Shown piece by piece: positions 1 through 7,929 of a stretch of DNA of 19,332 bases (position 1 is the first letter of the stretch; each line of letters begins with the position of its first letter). The notes beneath the pieces were generated by a model. It was not told where the DNA came from. It made no database searches and was given only the letters and a program-made list of their open reading frames with translations. The stretch is taken from contig JAUNBY010000014.1 of the NCBI GenBank assembly GCA_030526935.1, forward strand, positions 1,679 to 21,010. Direction: 5' to 3'. The position numbers were made by a program, and so were the translations under genes. This stretch comes from Clostridia bacterium (lineage in GTDB: Bacteria > Bacillota > Clostridia > Christensenellales > Aristaeellaceae).

Positions 1-2229
1 GTTGATTTTGCCGGGGAGAGCATGCTTGTCGATCCTTCTTCGCCCCAATACGATGTCACGGCGATCAACGCGGATGCCACGGACATAGACAAAGCGCTGA
101 GAACCGCGTCGGAAGCGTTGAAGGAGAAAGCCAGAAAGCGCATAATACTTCTGACTGACGGCGTATTTACCGACGGCGACATTTCGGTGGCGTCGCAATT
201 TGCGGCTTCTCATGGCATACGATTGGACGCCGTATATTTTAACACCAATGTTGAGACGACCGAGACGGAGCTTACCCGCTTTGCGATTCCCGCCGACGCC
301 GCCGACGGGCAGAACTTTTCGGCCTCTATAACCGCACTGTCCAACCGGAAAACGCAAGGCGTCATCGGTATATACGACGGAAGTACGCTTGTCAGCGAAG
401 AGGAGGTCGCGATACTTCCCGGAGAAAACAATTTTACTTATACGCTCACGGCTGAAGAAGCGGGGGAACATACCTACCGGGCGGAATATTCTTCGCAGGA
501 CGACGCCATCAGGCAGAATAACACCCGTTACGCCTTAATGAGCGTAAATGATACGACGAAAGTGTTGATAGTCGACGGTACGGGTACGCAGTCGGCGAAC
601 CTGTCCGAGCTGCTTACGCAGGGAGGGTATGAAGTACGCGTCATTTCCTGCGATCAAATGCCATCTACCGTTTCCGCGATGTGCGAATACGGTCTGATAA
701 TACTCATGAACGCCGATGTGGACGATATGCCCGAAGGCTCCGCCGGGAGGCTGGATTCATATGTGTCGGAATACGGCAGGAGCGTTCTGACGACCGGCGG
801 TGAAAATACCTATATATACGGAAATATGAAAGACACGCCTTTCGAGGATTTCCTGCCGATAACCATGTCGGTAGAGGAAAAGGGCAGCACCGATCCGATG
901 GCGCTGATGATCGTAATGGACACTACGGATTCCATGACGCGCGTTACGCTTGGAACGCCTATAGAAATGGCGAGAAGGGGCGCCATAAAATGTATAGACG
1001 CGCTCAATTCCAACGACTACGCGGGGATCATAACATTTGCGGACAGCGCAGAATTGCTCGTGAATATGACGCCCATGAACGACAAGGACGAAATCATTGC
1101 CGCGATAAACGATATAGGCACGGTTGGGCCGGATAAGCTTACCATGTTCACGAGCGCGCTGAGGATGGCGGCTGACGAACTAAAGGCGTTTGATAAACTG
1201 GACAGAAAACACGTCCTTTTTATTACGGACGGAAGCCCTGCGGACGTCGGCTCGGGTTTTGAAAACATCGTAAAGGAAATGAGCGACAACGGCATAACCA
1301 TGTCCACCATCGCTGTAGGCAAGATAGTTAACGTAGTAAAGCTGCTTGAAAACCTGTCGTCCATAGGAGGCGGCCGCTGTTATTATGTCGAGAGCGCCTA
1401 CGACCTTCCTGACATAATGACGACGGACACGTATCTTTTGCAGGTCGATTATACGCTTGAGGATCCTTTTATACCGGTCATAAACCGACGCGTTTTTGAA
1501 ATTGACGAAGCGGCGGTAACGCAACTGTTCGGATATGTACGAACCGGCGCCAAAGGATCGGCTTTGGTCGCTTTGTCCACGAGCGAAGGACATCCCATAT
1601 ACGCCCAATGGGACTACGAGGACGGCATAGCCGCAAGCTTCATGAGCGATTTGAGCGGCGAATGGTCCAGAAGCTGGTACGCTAATGAAAATGGCAGACA
1701 GCTCATATTGAATATGATAAAGGGACTGGTTCCCGACACGCTAAAACAGGCGGGCGTAGATATACGGCTTGACGCGGCGGGCGCGTATGGCGTGTTGAGC
1801 GTCGTGAGCGAGCTTGAAGGAGTCGAAGGCATTTTGGCCGACATAACGACACCCGACAATGAGAAGTATTCCGCGACGCTTCATAAGACCGGGGTGAATA
1901 TATACTCGAATGAAATACCGATAAAATGCGCCGGAAGGTATGACGTAAACCTCACATGGCTGGACTCTCAGGGCGCGGCGCTTGAAACGCGCGAAACGAG
2001 GGTAACTCATTCCTGGTCCGCCGAATATGAAGTCATATCCCGACCCGACGGCAATTTAGCACTGATGGATCTATGCGCGGGCATAGGCGGGGCAAAGGTT
2101 ACAAGCGTGGACGAACTGCTCGGGATAGAAATCGGAACCACGCCGATAGCGCATGACATGACATTGGCGCTGGCGATATTGATCGCGTTATGTCTGTTGG
2201 CCGATGTAGTCATGCGCAAAACGAAGTAA
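1..2229 (+). CDS. VWA-domain membrane protein with amidotransferase-like domain, 5' truncated
   Basis: The reading frame is open from base 1, so the gene begins upstream of the window; 742 residues are visible. Numbered from base 1, residues 1 to about 80 are the end of a first VWA domain (strand ending L51-T52-D53-G54). A beta-rich linker follows. A class I glutamine-amidotransferase-like Rossmann segment begins near residue 187, and a second VWA domain starts near residue 300, with a MIDAS-like D307-x-T309-x-S311 (Thr in place of the usual first Ser) and a later ITDG strand. A hydrophobic helix at about 720-738 followed by a basic tail anchors the C-terminus in the membrane. The family is known as Bat/YfbK-like VWA proteins that commonly sit beside MoxR ATPases and DUF58 proteins, and its cellular role is poorly defined. 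The ATG at 22 follows a purine-rich stretch but would start inside a VWA domain, so it is unlikely to be the start. No link to the sugar genes is evident. Confidence 0.85.
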   Translation, partial: VDFAGESMLVDPSSPQYDVTAINADATDIDKALRTASEALKEKARKRIILLTDGVFTDGDISVASQFAASHGIRLDAVYFNTNVETTETELTRFAIPADAADGQNFSASITALSNRKTQGVIGIYDGSTLVSEEEVAILPGENNFTYTLTAEEAGEHTYRAEYSSQDDAIRQNNTRYALMSVNDTTKVLIVDGTGTQSANLSELLTQGGYEVRVISCDQMPSTVSAMCEYGLIILMNADVDDMPEGSAGRLDSYVSEYGRSVLTTGGENTYIYGNMKDTPFEDFLPITMSVEEKGSTDPMALMIVMDTTDSMTRVTLGTPIEMARRGAIKCIDALNSNDYAGIITFADSAELLVNMTPMNDKDEIIAAINDIGTVGPDKLTMFTSALRMAADELKAFDKLDRKHVLFITDGSPADVGSGFENIVKEMSDNGITMSTIAVGKIVNVVKLLENLSSIGGGRCYYVESAYDLPDIMTTDTYLLQVDYTLEDPFIPVINRRVFEIDEAAVTQLFGYVRTGAKGSALVALSTSEGHPIYAQWDYEDGIAASFMSDLSGEWSRSWYANENGRQLILNMIKGLVPDTLKQAGVDIRLDAAGAYGVLSVVSELEGVEGILADITTPDNEKYSATLHKTGVNIYSNEIPIKCAGRYDVNLTWLDSQGAALETRETRVTHSWSAEYEVISRPDGNLALMDLCAGIGGAKVTSVDELLGIEIGTTPIAHDMTLALAILIALCLLADVVMRKTK

Positions 2230-2326
2230 GCCTTGGAACAACGCCTGTGCGACAACCGCCGGGGACGGCGTGAACCGCGCTTAATCATGCCGCGCGGCAG
2301 AGCCGGCGGCGTAGCCTGTTGAAGGG

Positions 2327-2705
2327 CAATGTAATCAACCCAAGAGTAGCAACACGCTCACGGGGAACCTCTCCGCCCGCTGCGGCGGGCACCTCTCCTT
2401 GGCGCTACGCGCGGCTTTCAGCCAGGAGAGGCAAGGAAGAACGGCATGCCGCCTCCAAAAGCCTCTCCTGCAAGGAGAGGTGGCAGGGCGTAGCCCTGAC
2501 GGAGAGGTTCCTCTCGCGGCAGTAGGGCATAACACTAACGGAGAGGTTCCCCCGGCTGGTCTCAGACCGCGCTAAGCTCCGTGACAGAGGGGTTAACTCG
2601 CTTGGGTTGATGACATTGGCCCTGACGGAGAGGTTCCCCCGGCCGGCTGCAAACCGCGCTAAGCTCCGTGACGGATGGGTTAACTTGCTTGGGTTGATGA
2701 CATCG
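2327..2705. repeat. MITE-like multi-hairpin repeat with inverted ends and an 87-bp tandem duplication
   Basis: CAATGTAATCAACCCAAG at 2327-2344 reappears inverted at 2601-2618 (17 of 18 match) and again at 2688-2705 (16 of 18). The second right-hand copy arises from an 87-bp direct duplication: 2536-2622 is repeated with a few changes at 2623-2709. Between the ends lie several GC-rich hairpins: 2375-2390 (6-bp stem), about 2393-2437 (CTCTCC paired with GGAGAG arms), 2462-2480 (perfect 8-bp stem, loop GCA) and 2484-2498 (6-bp stem, loop GTA). The motif GAGAGGTTCC recurs, and its inverse occurs at the left. Short open frames here are made of the repeat on either strand, have no ribosome binding site and are not genes. 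Similar CTCTCC-type hairpin repeats are common in gut Clostridia from memory. No transposase is present, so if mobile it is non-autonomous. The rest of 2230-2777 shows only a 5-bp hairpin at 2258-2271 and the hairpin listed next. Confidence 0.75.
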
Positions 2706-2715
2706 CGTTGAAGGT

Positions 2716-2740
2716 TCAGGGAGCGCAATGAGCTCCCTGA
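2716..2740. other. Hairpin between the repeat and the end of oxidoreductase 1
   Basis: TCAGGGAGC (2716-2724) pairs perfectly with GCTCCCTGA (2732-2740) around a 7-nt loop. It lies 37 bp past the stop of the minus-strand oxidoreductase gene. Neither strand has a T tract after the stem, so it is at best a weak terminator. The sequence AGCTCCCTGACGG resembles AGCTCCGTGACGG within the neighbouring repeat, so it may be a diverged piece of that element. Confidence 0.5.
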
Positions 2741-2777
2741 CGGCAGACGTCTCTATAAAACCACGATTTCTACAGAT

Positions 2778-4154
2778 TTATTCTTTAATGACCGCACCCT
2801 GTTCGATAAGAATCTTTTGAAGTTTGCCAATATCCACTTCGGCTGGCGCAATCGCGTTTTCCACGCATTGCGCGGCGGCGGTTCCGGCGGCCTGTCCAAG
2901 CGCGCAGCACGCGGGCATGACTCTGTAGCTGGCGGCGGCTTCGCTCGTCCCCGATATGCAGCGCCCCGCGACTAGCAGGTTGTCGCAGTCCTTCGGCACG
3001 AGGCAGCGATACGGTATGGTATAATGATCCTTTACGCAGGTGAACGTCACGCCGCCTCCGTGCGCGTTGTGCATGTCCAGAGCGTAGGCGAATGAAACGA
3101 CGGCGTCGTCAAAGTGGGTTGGGGTCATAATGTCCTGCGCGGTCAGGGTATAAAGCCCCACGATGTGCCTCGATTCCCTCACGCCAAGCGCCGTGGCTAT
3201 CTGCAAAAGCTGTATGTCCTCGCATCCCGGCAGATATTTTTTCATAAAGTCGAACACCTGCCATACCTGCTTGCGTCCGTCAATAAGAGCCGAGGAAATC
3301 TGTTCGGTATCCGTTGCGTCAACGCCCGCCATGCGGGTGGTGTTTATCTTAAAGCGTCCGGGTATATTCTGTTCGTAGTTGCCCAATTCGTCGCGCTCTA
3401 TGTCCCATTCCCCGGTCTTTCTCTTTTCCCGTATGATCCAGCTGAAGCAGTTCGCGCCGTGCCTGTTGAGCTGGGCTTTATTCTTTTCAAGCTCGCCCAG
3501 AAACGCGCCGCGCTCTACGTTCCCCACCTCGAAAAACAGGCTCGTGGGCTGCATGGTGCCCCGACCATTTCCAAGTATCGTGGGCACTCCCGCGTAAAAA
3601 GCGGCGTCGGCGTCGCCAGTGCAGTCGACGACTATACCGGCCTTTATTGCCTTCACGCCTTCCTTCATTGACACTATAACCGCGTCTATGCGCCCATCCT
3701 TAACGACGCAGTCGCTGAGCGTCACGTTAAACAGCGTCCTGACCCCGGCTTCAAGAAGCATTTCGTCCATGACCAGGGACAAAACCTCGCTCTGAAACGG
3801 CGTAACGTGGCGATGAGAACCCCACAGATAGGAACAGTAGCTCGTCATGCCCTCCACCTTAGAGGGATGTATAGCCCCGCCCCTTTCTTCCATGCGCAGG
3901 CACAATTCGTCGAATATACCCCTGACCAGTTGTTCATCCCGGCCTTTGCCGTCGTCGTTGTTGTTAAAGCAGGTCATGAAGGGGCCTACGAGTCCGCCGG
4001 TCGCCATTCCTCCGAGGACGCCCCCGCGCTCGATGAGCAGAGTGTCCGCGCCGTTTCGCGCCGCGGCGAGCGCCGAAGCGAATCCCGCCATTCCTCCGCC
4101 GACCACCAGAACCTGCGGCGTGTACGCAACCTCTATTTCCTTTGAATACAGCAT
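2778..4154 (-). CDS. FAD-dependent oxidoreductase 1 (FAD_oxidored family)
   Basis: This is a 458-aa soluble flavoprotein. The N-terminal Rossmann fold has GGGMAG at residues 19-24 and the ribose-binding acidic residue E42, followed by a GGMATGG loop and GPFMTC. The middle holds an H-x-H-V-x-PF segment shared with oxidoreductase 2. Residues 324-330 read GVRESRH, a motif repeated in all four paralogues here. The C-terminus carries the family block NLLVAGRCISG (from about 392) and a GQAAGTAAA helix that closes over FAD. There is no signal peptide, so it is cytoplasmic. The ATG at 4154 follows GGATGAGG at good spacing, and a promoter lies at 4199-4227. It is transcribed alone, divergently from the permease operon, with which it shares the regulatory region. 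PF12831 members are broadly annotated as oxidoreductases and their substrates are mostly unknown. Family and cofactor are firm. Oxidation of a sugar, polyol or glycoside is inferred from context only. Confidence 0.88.
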   Translation of the reverse strand: MLYSKEIEVAYTPQVLVVGGGMAGFASALAAARNGADTLLIERGGVLGGMATGGLVGPFMTCFNNNDDGKGRDEQLVRGIFDELCLRMEERGGAIHPSKVEGMTSYCSYLWGSHRHVTPFQSEVLSLVMDEMLLEAGVRTLFNVTLSDCVVKDGRIDAVIVSMKEGVKAIKAGIVVDCTGDADAAFYAGVPTILGNGRGTMQPTSLFFEVGNVERGAFLGELEKNKAQLNRHGANCFSWIIREKRKTGEWDIERDELGNYEQNIPGRFKINTTRMAGVDATDTEQISSALIDGRKQVWQVFDFMKKYLPGCEDIQLLQIATALGVRESRHIVGLYTLTAQDIMTPTHFDDAVVSFAYALDMHNAHGGGVTFTCVKDHYTIPYRCLVPKDCDNLLVAGRCISGTSEAAASYRVMPACCALGQAAGTAAAQCVENAIAPAEVDIGKLQKILIEQGAVIKE

Positions 4155-4198
4155 TTACCTCATCCTTCCGGGCGGTTATTTGTCGCGTGGTTGTCAAT

Positions 4199-4227
4199 AT
4201 AATACTCCATCGCGCGCTGTGGCGCAA
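4199..4227 (-). promoter_or_regulatory. Promoter of oxidoreductase 1
   Basis: On the minus strand TTGCGC (4227-4222) and TATTAT (4204-4199) are separated by exactly 17 bp. The start of transcription would fall near 4192, giving a leader of about 38 nt before the ATG at 4154. The -35 box is off consensus at two positions. Confidence 0.6.
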
Positions 4228-4254
4228 GCACAAAGCGCCTGTCCGTTTTTGTGT

Positions 4255-4320
4255 TTTTCTGTCGCTATTCTATTGTTAATCCCGTATTCGGAGGCTAAAT
4301 CAAAAAAATGGGACAGAAAA
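4255..4320. promoter_or_regulatory. Paired 9-bp inverted repeat in the divergent control region
   Basis: TTTTCTGTC (4255-4263) and its exact reverse complement GACAGAAAA (4312-4320) are separated by 48 bp, between the divergent promoters of oxidoreductase 1 and the permease operon. They could be two sites for one regulator acting on both genes. No terminator, riboswitch or small gene was recognised in 4155-4439. Confidence 0.35.
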
Positions 4321-4341
4321 TCAAAAGGATAGAGCTTTTCT

Positions 4342-4369
4342 TTGCGCAATTCGCGTGGTATTATATATA
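4342..4369 (+). promoter_or_regulatory. Possible upstream promoter of the permease operon
   Basis: TTGCGC (4342-4347) is followed after 16 bp by TATATA (4364-4369). The hexamers resemble those of the divergent minus-strand promoter. The spacing is slightly short, and the better -10 at 4400 competes with it. Confidence 0.35.
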
Positions 4370-4370
4370 A

Positions 4371-4424
4371 CAACTAATATCAACTAGAGAATGCTTCAGT
4401 ATAATTGACGCGATTGCCGTCGCG
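4371..4424 (+). promoter_or_regulatory. Core promoter of the permease operon with direct repeat and dyad
   Basis: A perfect -10 hexamer TATAAT lies at 4400-4405 without a recognisable -35. In the -35 area CAACTA occurs twice (4371-4376 and 4381-4386), exactly 10 bp apart, which is one helical turn. Just past the -10, CGCGA (4409-4413) and TCGCG (4420-4424) form a dyad around the expected start site near 4412. A missing -35 with helically phased direct repeats is the usual picture of an activator-dependent promoter, and the dyad could be an operator. Both roles are inferred. Confidence 0.45.
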
Positions 4425-4439
4425 AAACGGAGTGATTAA

Positions 4440-5417
4440 ATGAAAAATGCGCAGACGCGCGCCGTGAGCGTGAGAAAAGAGCCGGCGGGTCTTAAAATCA
4501 GAAAGTTTTTTCTATATGTAAAAAGCCATCCTATGCTGTATATAATGCTGATTCCCGGGTTGTTTTTCCTGATATTGTATAAATTCCTGCCGCTTTACGG
4601 CATATTAATGGCTTTTCAGGATTACAACATTTTCGCGGGCGCCAACCCCATAGACGCCATCGCGCACAGCCCTTGGGTGGGACTAAAGCACTTTGAAAGG
4701 CTTTTCGCCTCGTCCAACTTCATAAAGGTGCTGAGCAATACCTTCATTATAAACGGCATGAAGATAATCGTGCTTTTCCCGCTGCCGATAATTTGCGCCA
4801 TACTGCTCAACGAAATACGCAGGAAAAACGCGCGCAAGCTTTTGCAGACCACGATATACGTGCCATACTTCTTCTCGTGGGTCATCGTCTTCGGTATATT
4901 CTACTCGCTTTTGGGAACCCACGGCATAGTCAATTCCGCCATAGCCGCGCTTGGCCTCAACAGGATTCACTTTTTTACCGATCAGGGCATATTCCGCTGG
5001 CTGCTGGTGTTTACGGAGGGCTGGAAGGAGATAGGCTACAATACGGTCATATATATGGCGGCCATAACGGGTATAGATATAGGGCTTTACGAGGCGGGCA
5101 AAATCGACGGGGCGAACAAGTGGCAGCTCATATGGCACATAACGCTTCCGGGAATACTGCCTACGATAGTTTTAATGCTCATACTAAAGGTCGGCTATAT
5201 ACTCGACACGGGCTTTGAACAGGTGCTGATATTCTATAACGCCGCCGTTTACGACGTGGCCGATATAATCCAGACCTACGTCTACAGGCTCGGCATGGGT
5301 TCCATGAACTTCTCTCAGTCTACGGCACTGGGACTTTTCAATTCCGTAGTGGCGTTTATACTGATAGTGGGCGCGAATACCGTAAGCAAAAAGATGCTCA
5401 ACCGCAGCATCTGGTAG
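4440..5417 (+). CDS. Sugar ABC transporter permease, LplB-type (CUT1)
   Basis: This 325-aa integral membrane subunit of a carbohydrate importer has a basic cytoplasmic N-terminus of about 30 residues, then six hydrophobic segments beginning at YIMLIPGLFFLILY. The cytoplasmic EAA loop that contacts the ATPase reads EAGKIDGA from residue 218 and ends in LPG, as in the binding-protein-dependent permease family. The ATG at 4440 follows GGAG (4429-4432) by 7 nt. It is first in an operon with a partner permease and a binding protein. No ATPase gene is present, which is normal for this subfamily because a shared MsmK-type ATPase encoded elsewhere usually serves it. Isoleucine codons are strongly ATA (30 of 42 by hand count). 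LplB relatives import oligosaccharides, uronides or modified sugars; the exact substrate cannot be read from sequence. Confidence 0.9.
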   Translation: MKNAQTRAVSVRKEPAGLKIRKFFLYVKSHPMLYIMLIPGLFFLILYKFLPLYGILMAFQDYNIFAGANPIDAIAHSPWVGLKHFERLFASSNFIKVLSNTFIINGMKIIVLFPLPIICAILLNEIRRKNARKLLQTTIYVPYFFSWVIVFGIFYSLLGTHGIVNSAIAALGLNRIHFFTDQGIFRWLLVFTEGWKEIGYNTVIYMAAITGIDIGLYEAGKIDGANKWQLIWHITLPGILPTIVLMLILKVGYILDTGFEQVLIFYNAAVYDVADIIQTYVYRLGMGSMNFSQSTALGLFNSVVAFILIVGANTVSKKMLNRSIW

Positions 5418-5432
5418 GAAGGGCGATAAACG

Positions 5433-6347
5433 ATGAGTAAGACAAAAATCAACGCTATAAAATGGGACAAAAGCGAACGCACCGTACACGGCATAGCCGT
5501 GGGGCTATTGTCGCTGCTCGCGCTCATGGCGGTTTTGCCCTGCCTTCACGTTATAGCCAAATCCGTCAGCGTTGGAACCTCGGTGACGTCGGGAAGCGTT
5601 TTATTCTGGCCCGTAGGTCTTCAGTTTGAGACGTTGGACTATGTGATAAACAAAACCCCGTTTTTTAATTCGCTTAAAAACTCCATAATCGTGACGTTTA
5701 TGGGAACCGTCATTGCCATGATTACGACCATAACGACGGCATATCCCCTGTCCAAGCCGTCGTTTAAGGGGCGCAAGGTCATAACGCTTCTCTACGTCAT
5801 TTCAATGGTGTTCTTTGGCGGCATAGTCCCGGCCTATATGGTGGTCAGGACGCTCGGACTTCTCGATACGTACTGGGGCTGCATACTGCCCTTCGCGATA
5901 GTTCAGTTCAACATGTTCATCGTCAAGAACTACTTCGAGGGACTTCCCGAGGCTATAGAGGAATCCGCCCGCATAGATGGCGCGGGAGACGTGCAGACGC
6001 TCGTCAGAATCGTTCTGCCAATGTCAAAGCCCGTCATAGCCACGGTGTCGCTTTTATACGCCATAACATACTGGAATAACTACTTTCACGCCATGATGTA
6101 TACAAACTCGACGTCCATGCGCACTATACAGCTGTATCTTTACGACATAATCAACAACGGCCAAGCGTTCGCCGAAAACCTCTACAGCGGATGGAACACC
6201 GCGGGCGAGGCCATGTCCACAAACGTCACGACCGACGGCATGGTCGCCGCGGCCGTGACCATGTCCCTCATACCCATAGTCGCCATGTATCCCTTCGTCC
6301 AGCGATTCATGATACACGGCATAACCATAGGCTCCGTAAAGGGCTGA
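5433..6347 (+). CDS. Sugar ABC transporter permease, YtcP/LplC-type (CUT1)
   Basis: This 304-aa protein is the second membrane subunit pairing with the LplB-type permease 15 bp upstream. It has about six transmembrane helices. The EAA loop reads EESARIDGA from about residue 176 and ends in VLP, followed by the YWNNYF segment typical of the CarB/LplC/YtcP group. The C-terminus is a short helix ending HGITIGSVKG, also characteristic of this group. The ATG at 5433 is preceded by AGGAAGGG overlapping the end of the upstream gene, so the two are probably translated together. Substrate is unknown, presumably the same carbohydrate bound by the solute-binding protein encoded next. Confidence 0.9.
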   Translation: MSKTKINAIKWDKSERTVHGIAVGLLSLLALMAVLPCLHVIAKSVSVGTSVTSGSVLFWPVGLQFETLDYVINKTPFFNSLKNSIIVTFMGTVIAMITTITTAYPLSKPSFKGRKVITLLYVISMVFFGGIVPAYMVVRTLGLLDTYWGCILPFAIVQFNMFIVKNYFEGLPEAIEESARIDGAGDVQTLVRIVLPMSKPVIATVSLLYAITYWNNYFHAMMYTNSTSMRTIQLYLYDIINNGQAFAENLYSGWNTAGEAMSTNVTTDGMVAAAVTMSLIPIVAMYPFVQRFMIHGITIGSVKG

Positions 6348-6361
6348 TAAACCTGTTCCTG

Positions 6362-6376
6362 ACCGCCCGTGGCGGT
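6362..6376 (+). other. Small intercistronic hairpin upstream of the binding-protein gene
   Basis: ACCGCC (6362-6367) pairs with GGCGGT (6371-6376) around CGT. It sits between the permease stop and the strong AGGAGG site of the binding-protein gene, with no T tract. It could protect the 5' end of a processed binding-protein message. Confidence 0.45.
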
Positions 6377-6400
6377 AGAAATATTAAGGAGGACTGAAAT

Positions 6401-7906
6401 ATGAAAAGGATCCTTTCCCTCGCGCTGGTACTTATGCTTGCCCTGTCGGCCGTGTCGGCGACGGCCGAATTTAAAGGCCCGGGCAACGTAACCCTGAAGC
6501 GTCTGGGCTACAACGTGGGCTTCGACGTAAACGCGGACATCATAGTCGGCGTGACCGAGGAGGCTACGGGCTATGAAGTAGAATACTTCTCGCTTCCCGC
6601 AGAGAACGCGGATGAGAAACTCATGATGGAAATCGCCAGCGGCGCCGATTACGACGTGGTGAACTGCTCCGTCAACCAGTGGCGCACGCTGATGAGCCAG
6701 GGCGCGCTCATGCCCCTCAACGACCTGCTCAACGAATATGGACAGGACATACTCGCCGGCAACGACGAGGCGACCTGGGCCGCGCTGTCCGACAGCGAAG
6801 GCACCATATACGGACTTCCCTACATGTACCCCCACGGAAGCGAAATCGCGACGTTCATGGCGTGCCGCTGGGATCTCATGCAGGCTGCCGGTATCGAGAA
6901 GATACCCGAGACGATCGACGAGTTCTATAACTGCCTCGTAACCCTCAAGGAGTTCTACGGCGATCAGTACATCGTATTCTGCGGCCCCTATAATCCCGCC
7001 TCCGAAGGCAACGAGAACTGGGTCATACCCAAGACCATAGCCTGCGCTTTCGGCATTTACAGCGACTGGATGGTAGACGACGAAGGAAACGTGTACTACA
7101 TGACCGAAGCCGAGGGCTTCCCGGCCATGATAGAGTTCCTCGCCAAGCTGAACGCCGAGGGTCTGCTCGATCCCGACTGGGCGGTCAATTCCGACAGCAC
7201 CGTCAACGAGAAATTCTCCTCCGGCAAAGCCATTATCGCCTGCTCCAACCGCGCCGGCGTACAGCTCACGACACCCGCGCAGATGCAGAACCTGGGACTC
7301 GACTGGGACGACATCAACTACATATCGGCTCTCGAAGGCTCCGACGGCACCTGCACCTACATGAAGACAAAGGCTCTCAACCAGGTATCCTGCCTCACCC
7401 GCAACTGCAAAAACCCCGAAGACGCCATCAACTGGGTCAACAAGAAGGTACAGGAACAGCTCTTCATCAACATCGGCGTTGAGGGCGTACACTTTACCTA
7501 TGACGAAGAAGGCGCCATAAGCCCCATCAACCCGATATTCGCCGACGAGCGCGGCAATTCCTACTGGTATAACGACGCGACCGACGCTGCGCTGTTCGAG
7601 TTCCAGTGGCCCAGCCGCATCCGCAAGTCCGACGCGCAGTGGGCGGCGTTCTACCCCGTAACCATCAAGACCAACGAGGAGCGCCCCGAGATATTCGTTG
7701 ACAACGTATTCGCGTTCATGCCCGCGAGCGAGAACTACGCCCGCTACAACACCGCGCTTTTCAAGAGCCTGCAGGATTACATTCTCATGGTTCTCTCCGG
7801 AACGCGCACCATAGACGATCTCGCGACGTTCCAGTCCGACTGGACGGTCAACGGCGGCGAGGACGTCAGAACCGAGCTTAAGGCCTACTACGACTCGCTC
7901 GCTTAA
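6401..7906 (+). CDS. Extracellular sugar-binding protein, LplA-like, SPase I-type signal
   Basis: This 501-aa solute-binding protein captures the carbohydrate for the two permeases upstream. Residues 1-22 are a classic signal peptide (MKR, a hydrophobic core, then AVSATA) with a predicted cut after A22. The mature part has the aromatic-rich substrate-cleft character of large CUT1 binding proteins and the right length. Unlike most Bacillota binding proteins it has no lipobox cysteine near the signal, so how it stays at the cell surface is unclear. The start is fixed by a near-perfect AGGAGG at 6388-6393. Isoleucine codons are mixed (about 15 ATC, 12 ATA, 3 ATT), less ATA-rich than the permease gene, consistent with higher expression. 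Hairpins lie before (6362-6376) and after (7930-7953) the gene. Confidence 0.9.
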   Translation: MKRILSLALVLMLALSAVSATAEFKGPGNVTLKRLGYNVGFDVNADIIVGVTEEATGYEVEYFSLPAENADEKLMMEIASGADYDVVNCSVNQWRTLMSQGALMPLNDLLNEYGQDILAGNDEATWAALSDSEGTIYGLPYMYPHGSEIATFMACRWDLMQAAGIEKIPETIDEFYNCLVTLKEFYGDQYIVFCGPYNPASEGNENWVIPKTIACAFGIYSDWMVDDEGNVYYMTEAEGFPAMIEFLAKLNAEGLLDPDWAVNSDSTVNEKFSSGKAIIACSNRAGVQLTTPAQMQNLGLDWDDINYISALEGSDGTCTYMKTKALNQVSCLTRNCKNPEDAINWVNKKVQEQLFINIGVEGVHFTYDEEGAISPINPIFADERGNSYWYNDATDAALFEFQWPSRIRKSDAQWAAFYPVTIKTNEERPEIFVDNVFAFMPASENYARYNTALFKSLQDYILMVLSGTRTIDDLATFQSDWTVNGGEDVRTELKAYYDSLA

Positions 7907-7929
7907 TACAATCCATCAATATGAGATAA

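Noticed and set aside
2536..2709. Possible CRISPR or tandem array
   Set aside because: There are only two adjacent 87-bp copies, with no short repeats separated by unique spacers and no cas genes.
2405..2728. Open frame of about 107 codons on the minus strand
   Set aside because: It is a translation of the repeat element, shows the 87-bp duplication as a protein repeat, and has no ribosome binding site.
4405..4410. TTGACG as a -35 box for the permease operon
   Set aside because: No -10 lies at the right distance before the ATG at 4440, and it overlaps the better TATAAT hexamer.
6182..7492. Minus-strand open frame opposite the sugar-binding protein
   Set aside because: Val/Gly-rich, low-complexity antisense product with no motifs, covering a gene with a signal peptide and strong ribosome binding site.
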